Below are positions 1 to 6,316 of a DNA stretch of 6,740 nt, one piece after another. The DNA comes from Pseudomonadota bacterium (GTDB lineage: Bacteria; Pseudomonadota; Alphaproteobacteria; Rhizobiales; Beijerinckiaceae). The translations under genes and the position numbers were made by a program. Below the pieces are notes generated by a model. It was not told the origin of the DNA, searched no databases, and saw only the letters and a list, made by a program, of their open reading frames with translations. Where the stretch lies: contig JAEWKP010000193.1 in the NCBI GenBank assembly GCA_023393655.1, positions 1 through 6,740 of the forward strand. Reading direction: 5' to 3'. The first letter of the stretch is position 1. The number at the start of each line of letters is the position of its first letter.

Positions 1-922
1 CTTCAAGGGCCGCACCATCCACGCCTTCCATACCGAGGGGGCCGGTGGCGGCCACGCGCCCGATATCATCAAGGTCTGCGGGCTGAGGAACGTGATCCCG
101 TCCTCGACCAACCCGACGCGGCCCTACACGCAGAACACCATCGCCGAGCATCTGGACATGCTGATGGTCTGCCATCACCTCTCGCCCTCGATCCCGGAGG
201 ATATCGCCTTCGCCGAGAGCCGCATCCGCAAGGAGACGATCGCGGCCGAGGACATCCTCCACGATATCGGCGCCTTCTCGATCATCTCCTCCGACAGCCA
301 GGCGATGGGCCGCGTCGGCGAGGTGCCGATCAGGACTTGGCAGACCGCCCACAAGATGAAGGTCCAGCGCGGGCGCCTGCCCGGAGAGACCGGCGACAAC
401 GACAATCTGCGCGTGCGCCGCTACATCGCGAAATACACGATCAACCCGGCGATCGCGCAGGGCCTGTCGAGGCATGTCGGCTCGGTCGAGGTCGGAAAGC
501 GGGCCGATCTGGTGCTCTGGAATCCGGCCTTCTTCGGCGTGAAGCCGGAGATGGTGCTGGTCGGCGGCATGATCGCGGCCGCTCCCATGGGCGATCCCAA
601 CGCTTCGATCCCGACGCCGCAGCCGATGCATTACCGGCCGATGTTCGGCGCCATGGGTCGAGCCCCGGCCGCGTCTTCGGTCACCTTCGTCAGCCGGGCG
701 GCAATCGCCAATGGCCTCAAGGAGAAGCTCGGCGTCGCCAAGGGCATGCTTGCGGTCGAGAACACGCGCGGCGGCATCTCCAAGGCCTCGATGGTCCTGA
801 ACGATGCCACGCCGCATATGGAAGTCGACCCGGAGACCTACGAGGTCCGCGCCGATGGCGAGCTTCTCACCTGCGAACCCGCGACCGTGCTGCCGATGGC
901 GCAGCGCTATTTCCTGTTCTGA
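1..922 (+). CDS. ureC: Urease subunit alpha, C-terminal part (5' truncated by window edge)
   Basis: This is the catalytic subunit of nickel urease, which hydrolyses urea to ammonia and carbamate in the cytoplasm. The reading frame is already open at base 2 and runs 306 codons to the TGA at 920-922. It is therefore a bit more than half of a subunit that is usually about 570 residues. Using the familiar Klebsiella numbering from memory, the nickel ligand His272 is the CAT at 29-31, in FHTEGAGGGHAP. The flap Cys319 and catalytic His320 are at 170-175, in the MVCHHL signature. The nickel ligand Asp360 is the GAC at 293-295, in SSDSQAMGRVGE. Spacing between these three sites matches the family exactly, with no frameshift. 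The C-terminus MAQRYFLF is the canonical urease end. The carbamylated lysine and the other His ligands lie upstream of the window. ureE follows after 8 bases. Identity is essentially certain, and the gene looks intact. Confidence 0.98.
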   Translation, partial: FKGRTIHAFHTEGAGGGHAPDIIKVCGLRNVIPSSTNPTRPYTQNTIAEHLDMLMVCHHLSPSIPEDIAFAESRIRKETIAAEDILHDIGAFSIISSDSQAMGRVGEVPIRTWQTAHKMKVQRGRLPGETGDNDNLRVRRYIAKYTINPAIAQGLSRHVGSVEVGKRADLVLWNPAFFGVKPEMVLVGGMIAAAPMGDPNASIPTPQPMHYRPMFGAMGRAPAASSVTFVSRAAIANGLKEKLGVAKGMLAVENTRGGISKASMVLNDATPHMEVDPETYEVRADGELLTCEPATVLPMAQRYFLF

Positions 923-924
923 GG
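920..924 (+). promoter_or_regulatory. Ribosome binding site of ureE
   Basis: The bases TGAGG overlap the ureC stop codon and lie six bases before the ATG at 931. This supports 931 as the ureE start, even though the same frame stays open far upstream through ureC. Confidence 0.55.
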
Positions 925-930
925 CCTGTG

Positions 931-1443
931 ATGCTCCGTGCTGTTTCCCATAGCCATGGCGGTGATGGCCAACCCGCCGGCACCATCCGGCTCGACCATG
1001 CGGCGCGCCATCTCCGCCGCAAGCTCGTCACCACCGATCAGGGCGAGGAGATCATGGTCGATCTGCCCGAACCGGTGCTCTTCGCCGATGGCGATCGGCT
1101 GGTGCTGGCGGACGGCCGCACGGTCGCAATCGTCGCAGCGGAGGAGGAACTCTACGAGGTGATTCCCGGCCCCGCATGCCCTCTGCGTCATCTCTCCTGG
1201 CATCTCGGCAACCGTCATCTGCCGGCGCAGATCGACGAGGATCGCATCCTGATCCAGCGCGATCACGTCATCCGCGCCATGTTGGAAGGGCTCGGCGCCT
1301 CCGTCCGCGCGGTCGTGGCGCGCTTCCAGCCGGTGCATGGCGCCTATCACGCGCACGGGCATGATCACGGGCACAGCCACGCTCATCATCACGACCACGG
1401 TCACGCTCATGGCCACGGCCACCACCACCATCACCATGACTGA
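931..1443 (+). CDS. ureE: Urease accessory protein UreE, nickel metallochaperone with His-rich tail
   Basis: UreE is a dimeric cytoplasmic nickel chaperone that hands Ni2+ to the UreDFG complex on apo-urease. The protein is 170 residues. Residues about 1-75 form the N-terminal peptide-binding-like domain, with the LPEPVLFADGDRLVLADG stretch near 45-62. Residues about 76-135 form the metal-binding domain. WHLGNRHLP holds His96, and a second histidine is at 112; both fall at the positions of known nickel-binding histidines in Klebsiella UreE (from memory). Residues 136-170 are an extreme histidine tail: 20 His in the last 35 residues, ending in six consecutive His and one Asp. Such tails bind several extra nickel ions in some species and are absent in others. 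The ATG at 931 has a good ribosome site at the ureC stop. A GTG sits one codon earlier. The 3' end overlaps ureF by 8 bases. Confidence 0.96.
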   Translation: MLRAVSHSHGGDGQPAGTIRLDHAARHLRRKLVTTDQGEEIMVDLPEPVLFADGDRLVLADGRTVAIVAAEEELYEVIPGPACPLRHLSWHLGNRHLPAQIDEDRILIQRDHVIRAMLEGLGASVRAVVARFQPVHGAYHAHGHDHGHSHAHHHDHGHAHGHGHHHHHHD

Positions 1444-2095
1444 CGCCGCCACGCTCGCGCGGCTGATGACATGGCTCTCCCCCGCCTTTCCGGTTGGGTC
1501 TTTCGCTTATAGCCACGGGCTGGAGCGGGCGATCCATGATGGGCTGATCCGGGATCGGGCAAGCCTGCGCGAATGGCTTGAGGTGTTGCTGGAGCGCGGC
1601 TCCGCCTGGAACGACGCGATCCTGCTGGCTGAGGCCTGGCGCAACGCCGCCGACGATGAAAGCATCGCGGATGTCGCAGAACTGGCCGAAGCGATGTCCG
1701 GCTCGCGTGAGCGTCATATGGAGACGACACTGCAAGGCGACGCCTTCCTCGATGCGATGGCAGCCTGGAGCGGGGAGCCGACAAGCGGGGAGGGGCCGGT
1801 CGCCTACCCGGTCGCTGTGGGTGCAGCCGCCGCACGCCACGGGGTCGGGCTCGCTGATACGCTCACAGCCTATCTCCATGCCTTCGCGTCGAACCTCGTC
1901 CAGGTCTGCGTGCGGCTGGTGCCACTCGGCCAGCGCGACGGGGTGGCGACGGTCGCGGCGTTGGAGCCGGTCATCCTGCGCACCGCGCGGCGTGCCGCGG
2001 TCTCGACGCTGGACGATCTCGGCTCCTGCACCATCCGCGCCGACATCCTGTCGATGAACCACGAAACGCAGTATTCAAGGGTCTTCCGCTCGTGA
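1436..2095 (+). CDS. ureF: Urease accessory protein UreF
   Basis: UreF is an all-helical cytoplasmic protein. It joins UreD/UreH and UreG in the nickel-insertion complex and is thought to gate UreG GTPase action and line the nickel path to apo-urease. The predicted protein is 219 residues, a normal length. The N-terminal family signature SPAFPVGSFAYSHGLE is at residues 15-30. The C-terminal conserved block, DLGSCTIRADILSMNHETQ and onward to YSRVFRS, reaches the stop. I chose ATG 1436 because the usual short lead before the SPAFPVG block begins there. In-frame ATGs at 1337, 1361 and 1409 exist, but they read only the histidine repeats of ureE in the wrong frame. No Shine-Dalgarno site is visible. 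The start overlaps the ureE 3' end by 8 bases, so translation is probably coupled. It overlaps ureG by 4 bases at the other end. Confidence 0.95.
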   Translation: MTDAATLARLMTWLSPAFPVGSFAYSHGLERAIHDGLIRDRASLREWLEVLLERGSAWNDAILLAEAWRNAADDESIADVAELAEAMSGSRERHMETTLQGDAFLDAMAAWSGEPTSGEGPVAYPVAVGAAAARHGVGLADTLTAYLHAFASNLVQVCVRLVPLGQRDGVATVAALEPVILRTARRAAVSTLDDLGSCTIRADILSMNHETQYSRVFRS

Positions 2096-2724
2096 AATCG
2101 TCAAACGGTCCTCTTCGGGTCGGCATCGGCGGCCCGGTCGGCGTCGGCAAGACCACGCTCACCGAGAAGCTCTGCAAGGCGATGCGGGACCGTTATTCGG
2201 TCGCCGTCGTCACCAACGACATCTTCACCAAGGAGGACGAGCTGATCCTCAACCGGCTGCAGGCCCTGCCGGAAGAGCGCATCATCGGGGTCGAGACCGG
2301 TGGTTGCCCGCACACCGCGATCCGTGAGGATGCCTCTATCAATCTCGCCGCGATTGCCGAGATGCGTCGGCGATTTCCCGATCTCGACATCGTCTTCATC
2401 GAATCCGGCGGCGACAATCTGGCGGCGACCTTTTCGCCCGATCTCGCCGACATCACGCTCTATGTCATCGACGTCGCGGGCGGCGAGAAGACCCCGCGCA
2501 AGGGCGGCCCCGGCATCACCCGCTCGGACCTGCTGATCATCAACAAGATCGATCTCGCGCCTTATGTAGGGGCTGATCTCGACGTCATGCGCTCGGATAC
2601 CGAAAAGCAGCGGGCCGGCCGGCCCTTCGTCTTCAGCGATCTCAACCGGCTCACCGGGGTGGGGGAGATCGTTGCCTTCATCGAAAGGAATGGCGGCCTC
2701 GTCGCCGAGCGAGGGGGCATTTGA
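2092..2724 (+). CDS. ureG: Urease accessory GTPase UreG
   Basis: UreG is a SIMIBI-class GTPase that powers nickel delivery to urease in complex with UreF and UreD, and can exchange nickel with UreE. The protein is 210 residues. The P-loop GPVGVGKT is at residues 14-21. The Cys72-Pro73-His74 nickel-binding motif is in ETGGCPHTAIRED. ESGGDNLAATFSPDLAD follows the IVFIE strand, and NKIDLAP supplies the guanine-specificity motif near residue 150. All hallmark residues are present. The start is a GTG whose last two bases form part of the ureF TGA, giving a GTGA overlap; an AAGGG at 2077-2081 is a weak ribosome site. It is the last urease gene on this strand here, since the next gene is convergent. 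HypB of hydrogenase maturation is the main related family, but the sequence is clearly UreG. Confidence 0.97.
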   Translation: MKSSNGPLRVGIGGPVGVGKTTLTEKLCKAMRDRYSVAVVTNDIFTKEDELILNRLQALPEERIIGVETGGCPHTAIREDASINLAAIAEMRRRFPDLDIVFIESGGDNLAATFSPDLADITLYVIDVAGGEKTPRKGGPGITRSDLLIINKIDLAPYVGADLDVMRSDTEKQRAGRPFVFSDLNRLTGVGEIVAFIERNGGLVAERGGI

Positions 2725-2730
2725 GCGAGG

Positions 2731-2745
2731 GCCGCCCATGGCGGC
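2731..2745. terminator. Short perfect hairpin between convergent genes, possible bidirectional terminator
   Basis: GCCGCC and GGCGGC form a perfect 6-base stem around the 3-base loop CAT, in the 27-base gap between the ureG stop and the end of the opposing membrane-protein gene. No T-run follows on either strand, so it is not a textbook intrinsic terminator. The placement is what makes it a candidate. Chance occurrence is quite possible in DNA this GC-rich. Confidence 0.3.
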
Positions 2746-2751
2746 TGCAGC

Positions 2752-3414
2752 TCATGCGGCCGGTGCGATCGCATAGGCCCGAAACACGGCCCCATAGAAG
2801 CAGCCGGACGCAACGAGAACGAAGCCGTGCCAGATCGCATTCTGGAACGGCAGGCTTTCCCAGACGTGGAAAATGACACCGATCGAGTAGAGCAGGCCGC
2901 CTGCCACGATCAACCATAAGGTGGTCGCGGGCAGGAGGCTGACGCTCTCCCAGATCAGGAGACCGCTCCACCCGATCAGGAGATAAAGCGCTATCGACAG
3001 GCGGTCGAACCGACCCGGCAGAGCCACCTTGATGACGACGCCGGCCGCCGCGGCGAGCCACACGATGGCGAGGAGGGCCTGGGCGAAAATGCTCCCGCTC
3101 AGTTTCATCAGGAACGGGGTGTAGGTGCCGGCGATCAGAACGTAGATCGCCGAATGATCGAAGCGCCTGATGAACCATTTGCGCGGCGAAATCGGCCACA
3201 TGTTGTAGGTTGCCGAGACGATCAGGACCGCGAGGAGGGCCGCGCCATAGATCGAAACGGGAATCAGATCGAACAGCGGAGCGCTGTTGGCGACCTGAAC
3301 GATCAGGGCTGCGACGGCTCCCAGCCCGAGGACGACGCCGAGGACATGGATCACGCCGTCGGCCCAAAGCTCGGCGCGCCTGAAGACGAAGCGTCCTACG
3401 ACGGGAACGTTCAC
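2752..3414 (-). CDS. Hemolysin III / PAQR family seven-helix membrane protein
   Basis: This is an integral inner-membrane protein of the hemolysin III family (YqfA/TrhA-like, bacterial relatives of adiponectin and progestin receptors). The family has been linked to membrane lipid homeostasis. Its haemolytic label comes from one Bacillus protein and should not be taken literally. It has 220 residues, typical length, with seven hydrophobic stretches near 21-42, 50-70, 88-106, 108-130, 138-154, 160-181 and 194-214. Family blocks are AELWADGVIHVLG (14-26), RRFDHSAIYVLIAGTYTPF (83-101) and HVWESLPFQNAIWHGFVL (183-200). The start is GTG at 3412-3414, with a strong ribosome site just before it. Oddly, two expected zinc histidines read as Asn71 (SATYN in helix 2) and Asn192 (NAIWH in helix 7); His196 is kept. 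This may be a feature of an alphaproteobacterial subfamily. It is convergent to ureG and divergent from the hydrolase genes, so it is probably transcribed alone. Confidence 0.9.
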   Translation of the reverse strand: MNVPVVGRFVFRRAELWADGVIHVLGVVLGLGAVAALIVQVANSAPLFDLIPVSIYGAALLAVLIVSATYNMWPISPRKWFIRRFDHSAIYVLIAGTYTPFLMKLSGSIFAQALLAIVWLAAAAGVVIKVALPGRFDRLSIALYLLIGWSGLLIWESVSLLPATTLWLIVAGGLLYSIGVIFHVWESLPFQNAIWHGFVLVASGCFYGAVFRAYAIAPAA

Positions 3415-3419
3415 GGCAA

Positions 3420-3425
3420 TTCCTC
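3420..3425 (-). promoter_or_regulatory. Ribosome binding site of the hemolysin III family gene
   Basis: Read on the minus strand this is GAGGAA, five bases before the GTG start at 3414. It supports that GTG as the true start. Confidence 0.6.
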
Positions 3426-3607
3426 ACGCGCTGGCAGCTCGAGTTGGTTTGGCATGTAGCGGGACCCTGTGTCATCTCGATGTCGCCGCCTGTGCTGCAT
3501 CGTCACAGGCCGGCCGGGATGATCCAGCCCCACCATTTCGCCATGGCCGGGCCGGCGCTTTTGCGCTTTGGAGAGCGCAGCTGCCTGTGATTACCTCGGC
3601 GGCAGTC
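3426..3607. other. Divergent intergenic region, presumed promoters for both neighbouring genes
   Basis: This stretch separates the minus-strand membrane-protein gene from the plus-strand hydrolase run, so promoters for both should lie here. I see no convincing -35/-10 pair on either strand. The only clear structure is a 6-base inverted repeat, TGCGCT at 3562-3567 and AGCGCA at 3574-3579, with a 6-base spacer. It could be an operator or a leader hairpin 40-60 bases ahead of the M81 gene. Open frames that cross the region on either strand show no recognisable protein. Confidence 0.4.
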
Positions 3608-3615
3608 GAGGGGGG
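3608..3615 (+). promoter_or_regulatory. Ribosome binding site of the M81 peptidase gene
   Basis: A purine-rich GAGGGGGG lies five bases before the ATG at 3621 and supports that start. Confidence 0.55.
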
Positions 3616-3620
3616 AACGG

Positions 3621-5120
3621 ATGCCGCGCCGCATTGCATTTGGTGGATTTCTCCACGAAACCAACACTTTCGCGCCCAGCATGGCCGGGATGGAGGCCTT
3701 TCTGCAAGGCGGTGGCTGGCCTCCGCTGGCGCGCGGCGAAGCGATCTTCGCAGCTGTGAAGGACGTCAATGTCAGTGCGGCCGGCTTCGTCGACAGCGCT
3801 CGCGGGCGGGATTGGGAGCTCGTGCCGACGCTCTGGTGTGCAGCCAGTCCCTCCGCCCATGTCACGGCAGAGGCCTTCGAGGACCTCGCCGGCGAGTTGG
3901 TCAAGCGCATCGCCGCGGCGCTGCCGCTGGACGGTGTCTATCTCGATCTGCACGGCGCCATGGTCGCGCAGAATCACGATGACGGTGAGGGCGAATTGCT
4001 GCGGCGGGTACGCGCCGCGATCGGGCCGGATGTTCCGCTTGTCGTCAGCCTCGACCTGCATGGCAATGTCACGCCGCTGATGATGGCGATGGCTGATGCG
4101 CTCGTTGCTTTCCGCACTTATCCGCATGTCGACATGGCGCTGACCGGCAGCCGCTCGGCCGCGGTGCTGGCGCAACTGATCGAGACAGGAGATCGCCCGG
4201 CCAAGGCCTTCCGCCAGGTGCCCTATCTCATCCCTATCGCCTGGCAGGCGACAGCGATGGAGCCTTGCCGGACCATCTATGCGGAGCTCGCCGCGCTCGA
4301 GGGCCCGGCTGTCCCGACGCTCTCCTTCCTGCCCGGCTTCCCGGCAGCCGATTTTCCCGATTGCGGCGCGACCGTGCTCGCCTATGGCGCGACACAGGCC
4401 GATGCCGACCGGGCGGCCGACGCCGTCCTTGCCCGCGTCATGGCCAGCGAGGCCGCGTTCAAGGGCCGGGTCTTCTCGCCCGAGGACGGCGTGGCGGAGG
4501 CGATGCGGTTGGCCGAGACCGCGACGAAGCCCGTCGTCATCGCCGACACGCAGGACAATCCCGGCGCAGGCGGCGATTCCGACACGATGGGCATGGCTCA
4601 TGCCCTGGTGCAAGGTCGCGCCAGCCGCGCCGCGATTGGCGTCATCGTCGACCCCTCGGCGGCCGCAGCCGCCCATGCAGCCGGCGAAGGCGCGACGATC
4701 TCGCTTTCGCTTGGCGCAAAGTCCGGCATCTCCGGCGACCGGCCGCTCGCCGGCGAATTCCTGGTCGAGAGGCTGTCGGACGGCCGCTTCGTCGCGCCCG
4801 GCCCGTTCTACGGGGGATCGCGCATGAATCTGGGCCCGAGCGCCTGCCTGCGCATCGGCGATGTCAGGATCGTCGTCGGCTCGCGCAAGGCGCAGATGGC
4901 CGATCAGGCGATGTACCGTCAGGTCGGGATCGAGCCGACCGAGCAGGCGATCCTCGTCAACAAGAGCTCGGTGCATTTCCGGGCCGATTTCGAGCCGATC
5001 GCGGAGACGATCCTCGTCTGTGCCGCGCCGGGGCCGATGCCGGTCGATCCCGCCGCCTTGCCCTGGTGCCGCTTGCGACCGGGCTTGCGCACCTCGCCCC
5101 TCGGCAAGCCCTTCGCCTGA
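3621..5120 (+). CDS. M81 family metallopeptidase (MlrC-like)
   Basis: This is a cytoplasmic zinc hydrolase of the family named after MlrC, which cleaves linearised microcystin and its tetrapeptide in sphingomonads. Most relatives have unknown substrates. The protein is 499 residues, close to MlrC length. The N-terminal domain (about 1-290, the DUF1485 region) has GGFLHETNTF at 8-17, DLHGAMV at 109-115, DLHGNVT at 145-151 and YPHVD at 167-171. The Asp/His residues of these motifs are the likely metal ligands, by analogy. The C-terminal MlrC_C domain (about 300-475) starts with ADTQDNPGAGGDSDT at 308-322. No signal peptide is seen. A good ribosome site precedes the ATG, and the next gene starts 24 bases after the stop. 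No mlrA, mlrB or mlrD lies nearby, so microcystin is not implied. Family assignment is firm; the substrate is unknown. Confidence 0.93.
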   Translation: MPRRIAFGGFLHETNTFAPSMAGMEAFLQGGGWPPLARGEAIFAAVKDVNVSAAGFVDSARGRDWELVPTLWCAASPSAHVTAEAFEDLAGELVKRIAAALPLDGVYLDLHGAMVAQNHDDGEGELLRRVRAAIGPDVPLVVSLDLHGNVTPLMMAMADALVAFRTYPHVDMALTGSRSAAVLAQLIETGDRPAKAFRQVPYLIPIAWQATAMEPCRTIYAELAALEGPAVPTLSFLPGFPAADFPDCGATVLAYGATQADADRAADAVLARVMASEAAFKGRVFSPEDGVAEAMRLAETATKPVVIADTQDNPGAGGDSDTMGMAHALVQGRASRAAIGVIVDPSAAAAAHAAGEGATISLSLGAKSGISGDRPLAGEFLVERLSDGRFVAPGPFYGGSRMNLGPSACLRIGDVRIVVGSRKAQMADQAMYRQVGIEPTEQAILVNKSSVHFRADFEPIAETILVCAAPGPMPVDPAALPWCRLRPGLRTSPLGKPFA

Positions 5121-5135
5121 ACCAACCCGCTTTCT

Positions 5136-5139
5136 GGAG
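5136..5139 (+). promoter_or_regulatory. Ribosome binding site of the M20D amidohydrolase gene
   Basis: GGAG lies five bases before the ATG at 5145, in the 24-base gap after the M81 gene. It fixes the start. Confidence 0.55.
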
Positions 5140-5144
5140 CCGTC

Positions 5145-6305
5145 ATGCCCGCCCTGCCTGAGATTCTGTCCTTCACGGACGAACTCGTCGCCATCCGCCG
5201 CGACCTGCATGCCCATCCCGAGATCGGCTTCGAGGAGGTCCGGACCTCGGACATCGTCGCGGAAAAGCTCACGAGATGGGGGATCGAGGTTCATCGCGGT
5301 ATCGGCAAGACCGGTCTGGTCGGCATCCTCCACGGCACCGGCGGGCCCGGCCGGCGCATCGGCCTGCGCGCCGACATGGACGCATTGCCGATCCAGGAGA
5401 TCACCAATCTGCCCTGGCGCTCGACCGTTGCCGGCAAGATGCATGCCTGCGGCCATGACGGCCACACCACCATGCTGCTGGGCGCGGCCCGCTACCTCTC
5501 CGAGAACCGCGGCTTCAAGGGAACGGCCGTATTCGTCTTCCAGCCGGCCGAGGAAGGCCTCGGCGGCGCGCGCAGCATGATCGCCGAGAAGCTGTTCGAG
5601 CGCTTCCCCTGCGACGAAATCTACGGCTTGCACAATTCACCCGATCTCGACCCCGGCCAGATCTCGATCTTCCCGGGCCCTGCCATGGCCGGCGCCGATT
5701 TCTTCGACATCAGGATCACCGGCCGTGGCAGCCATGGCGCCATGCCGCATATGGGGCGCGACCCGATCGTGGTGGCGATGAGCCTTGCCAACGCCCTGCA
5801 GACCATCGTCAGCCGCAATGCCGATCCGCGCGAGGCCGCCGTGCTCTCGATCACGCAGATCCATGCCGGCTCGGCCTATAACGTGATCCCCGAGGAGGCC
5901 GTGCTCGCTGGCACGATCCGCACCTTCTCGCCGGAGATCGGCGCGCTCGTGCGCGACCGCATGCGCGAGATCGCGGCCGGCACGGCGGCGAGCTTCGGCG
6001 TCACCATCGAGGTCGACATCCGCAACATCTTCAACGTGCTGGTCAATCACGAGGCGCAGACCGACGCCGTTGTCGCCGTCGCCGCCGAGATCGTCGGCAG
6101 CGAGGGCGTGCTCACCGACGGCAAGCCATTGATGGGCAGCGAGGATTTTGCCGACATGCTGCGTGTCGTGCCCGGCGCCTATGCCTGGGTCGGCCATGCC
6201 GGCACCGTGCCGGTGCACAACCCGGCCTACGTTCTCGACGACGGCATCCTGCCGGTCGGCGCCAGCCTGCTGGCCCGGCTCGTCGAAACCCGCGCCGCGG
6301 CCTGA
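5145..6305 (+). CDS. M20D family amidohydrolase (hippurate hydrolase / N-acyl amino acid amidohydrolase type)
   Basis: This is probably a cytoplasmic binuclear metal amidohydrolase that cleaves N-acyl or N-aroyl amino acids or small peptides. Relatives include hippurate hydrolase HipO, plant auxin-conjugate hydrolases and bacterial aminoacylases. Length is 386 residues, normal for the group. RRDLHAHPEIGFEE is at 18-31, RADMDALP at 75-82 and HACGHDGHTTM at 100-110, where Cys102 and His104 are likely ligands. QPAEEG follows at 133-138, with Glu136 as general base and Glu137 as ligand, then LHNSP with His163. The dimerisation (lid) domain spans about 185-280, starting at MAGADFFDIRITGRGSHGAM. 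SEDF near 330 and VHNPAY with His358 complete the metal site. All key residues are present, so it should be active. It sits between the M81 gene and a second M20 gene and is probably in the same operon. The exact substrate cannot be told from sequence. Confidence 0.94.
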   Translation: MPALPEILSFTDELVAIRRDLHAHPEIGFEEVRTSDIVAEKLTRWGIEVHRGIGKTGLVGILHGTGGPGRRIGLRADMDALPIQEITNLPWRSTVAGKMHACGHDGHTTMLLGAARYLSENRGFKGTAVFVFQPAEEGLGGARSMIAEKLFERFPCDEIYGLHNSPDLDPGQISIFPGPAMAGADFFDIRITGRGSHGAMPHMGRDPIVVAMSLANALQTIVSRNADPREAAVLSITQIHAGSAYNVIPEEAVLAGTIRTFSPEIGALVRDRMREIAAGTAASFGVTIEVDIRNIFNVLVNHEAQTDAVVAVAAEIVGSEGVLTDGKPLMGSEDFADMLRVVPGAYAWVGHAGTVPVHNPAYVLDDGILPVGASLLARLVETRAAA

Positions 6306-6308
6306 GGA
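6304..6308 (+). promoter_or_regulatory. Ribosome binding site of the second M20 gene
   Basis: GAGGA overlaps the stop codon of the preceding amidohydrolase gene and lies eight bases before the ATG at 6317. It supports this start for the truncated gene. Confidence 0.5.
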
Positions 6309-6316
6309 TCGACCGG

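Noticed and set aside
337..930. Upstream in-frame extension of ureE through ureC, giving a 368-residue frame.
   Set aside because: The extra part is Arg-rich out-of-frame ureC sequence. UreE homology begins only after 931, where a ribosome site is present.
1336..1440. Short CAC/CAT-rich repetitive DNA considered as a CRISPR-like or tandem-repeat element.
   Set aside because: It is fully explained as the coding sequence of the UreE histidine tail; there are no fixed-length repeats or spacers.
1268..2062. Minus-strand frames opposite ureE and ureF.
   Set aside because: They are shadow frames with Arg/His-rich composition and no supporting start signal or homology.
2101..2739. A 212-codon minus-strand frame opposite ureG.
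   Set aside because: It is a mirror of a highly conserved GTPase gene, with Asp/Arg-rich composition and no family resemblance.
2678..3475. A second 265-codon minus-strand frame over the hemolysin III gene.
   Set aside because: It is Arg-rich shadow sequence, whereas the other frame (2752-3414) has seven helices and clear family motifs.
3449..3982. A plus-strand frame starting in the intergenic region and overlapping the M81 gene.
   Set aside because: It has no ribosome site or recognisable domain, and most of it lies within the M81 gene in another frame.
3621..5120. Assignment as a microcystin-degradation gene cluster (mlr).
   Set aside because: No mlrA, mlrB or mlrD is seen around it. 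M81 proteins are common in bacteria that have no link to microcystin.
3591..5633. A 680-codon open frame on the minus strand across the M81 gene and part of the M20D gene.
   Set aside because: It lies opposite two clear enzymes, has Arg/Gly/Ala/Asp-rich low-complexity composition and no recognisable motif. Long antisense frames are expected from the codon bias of GC-rich genes.
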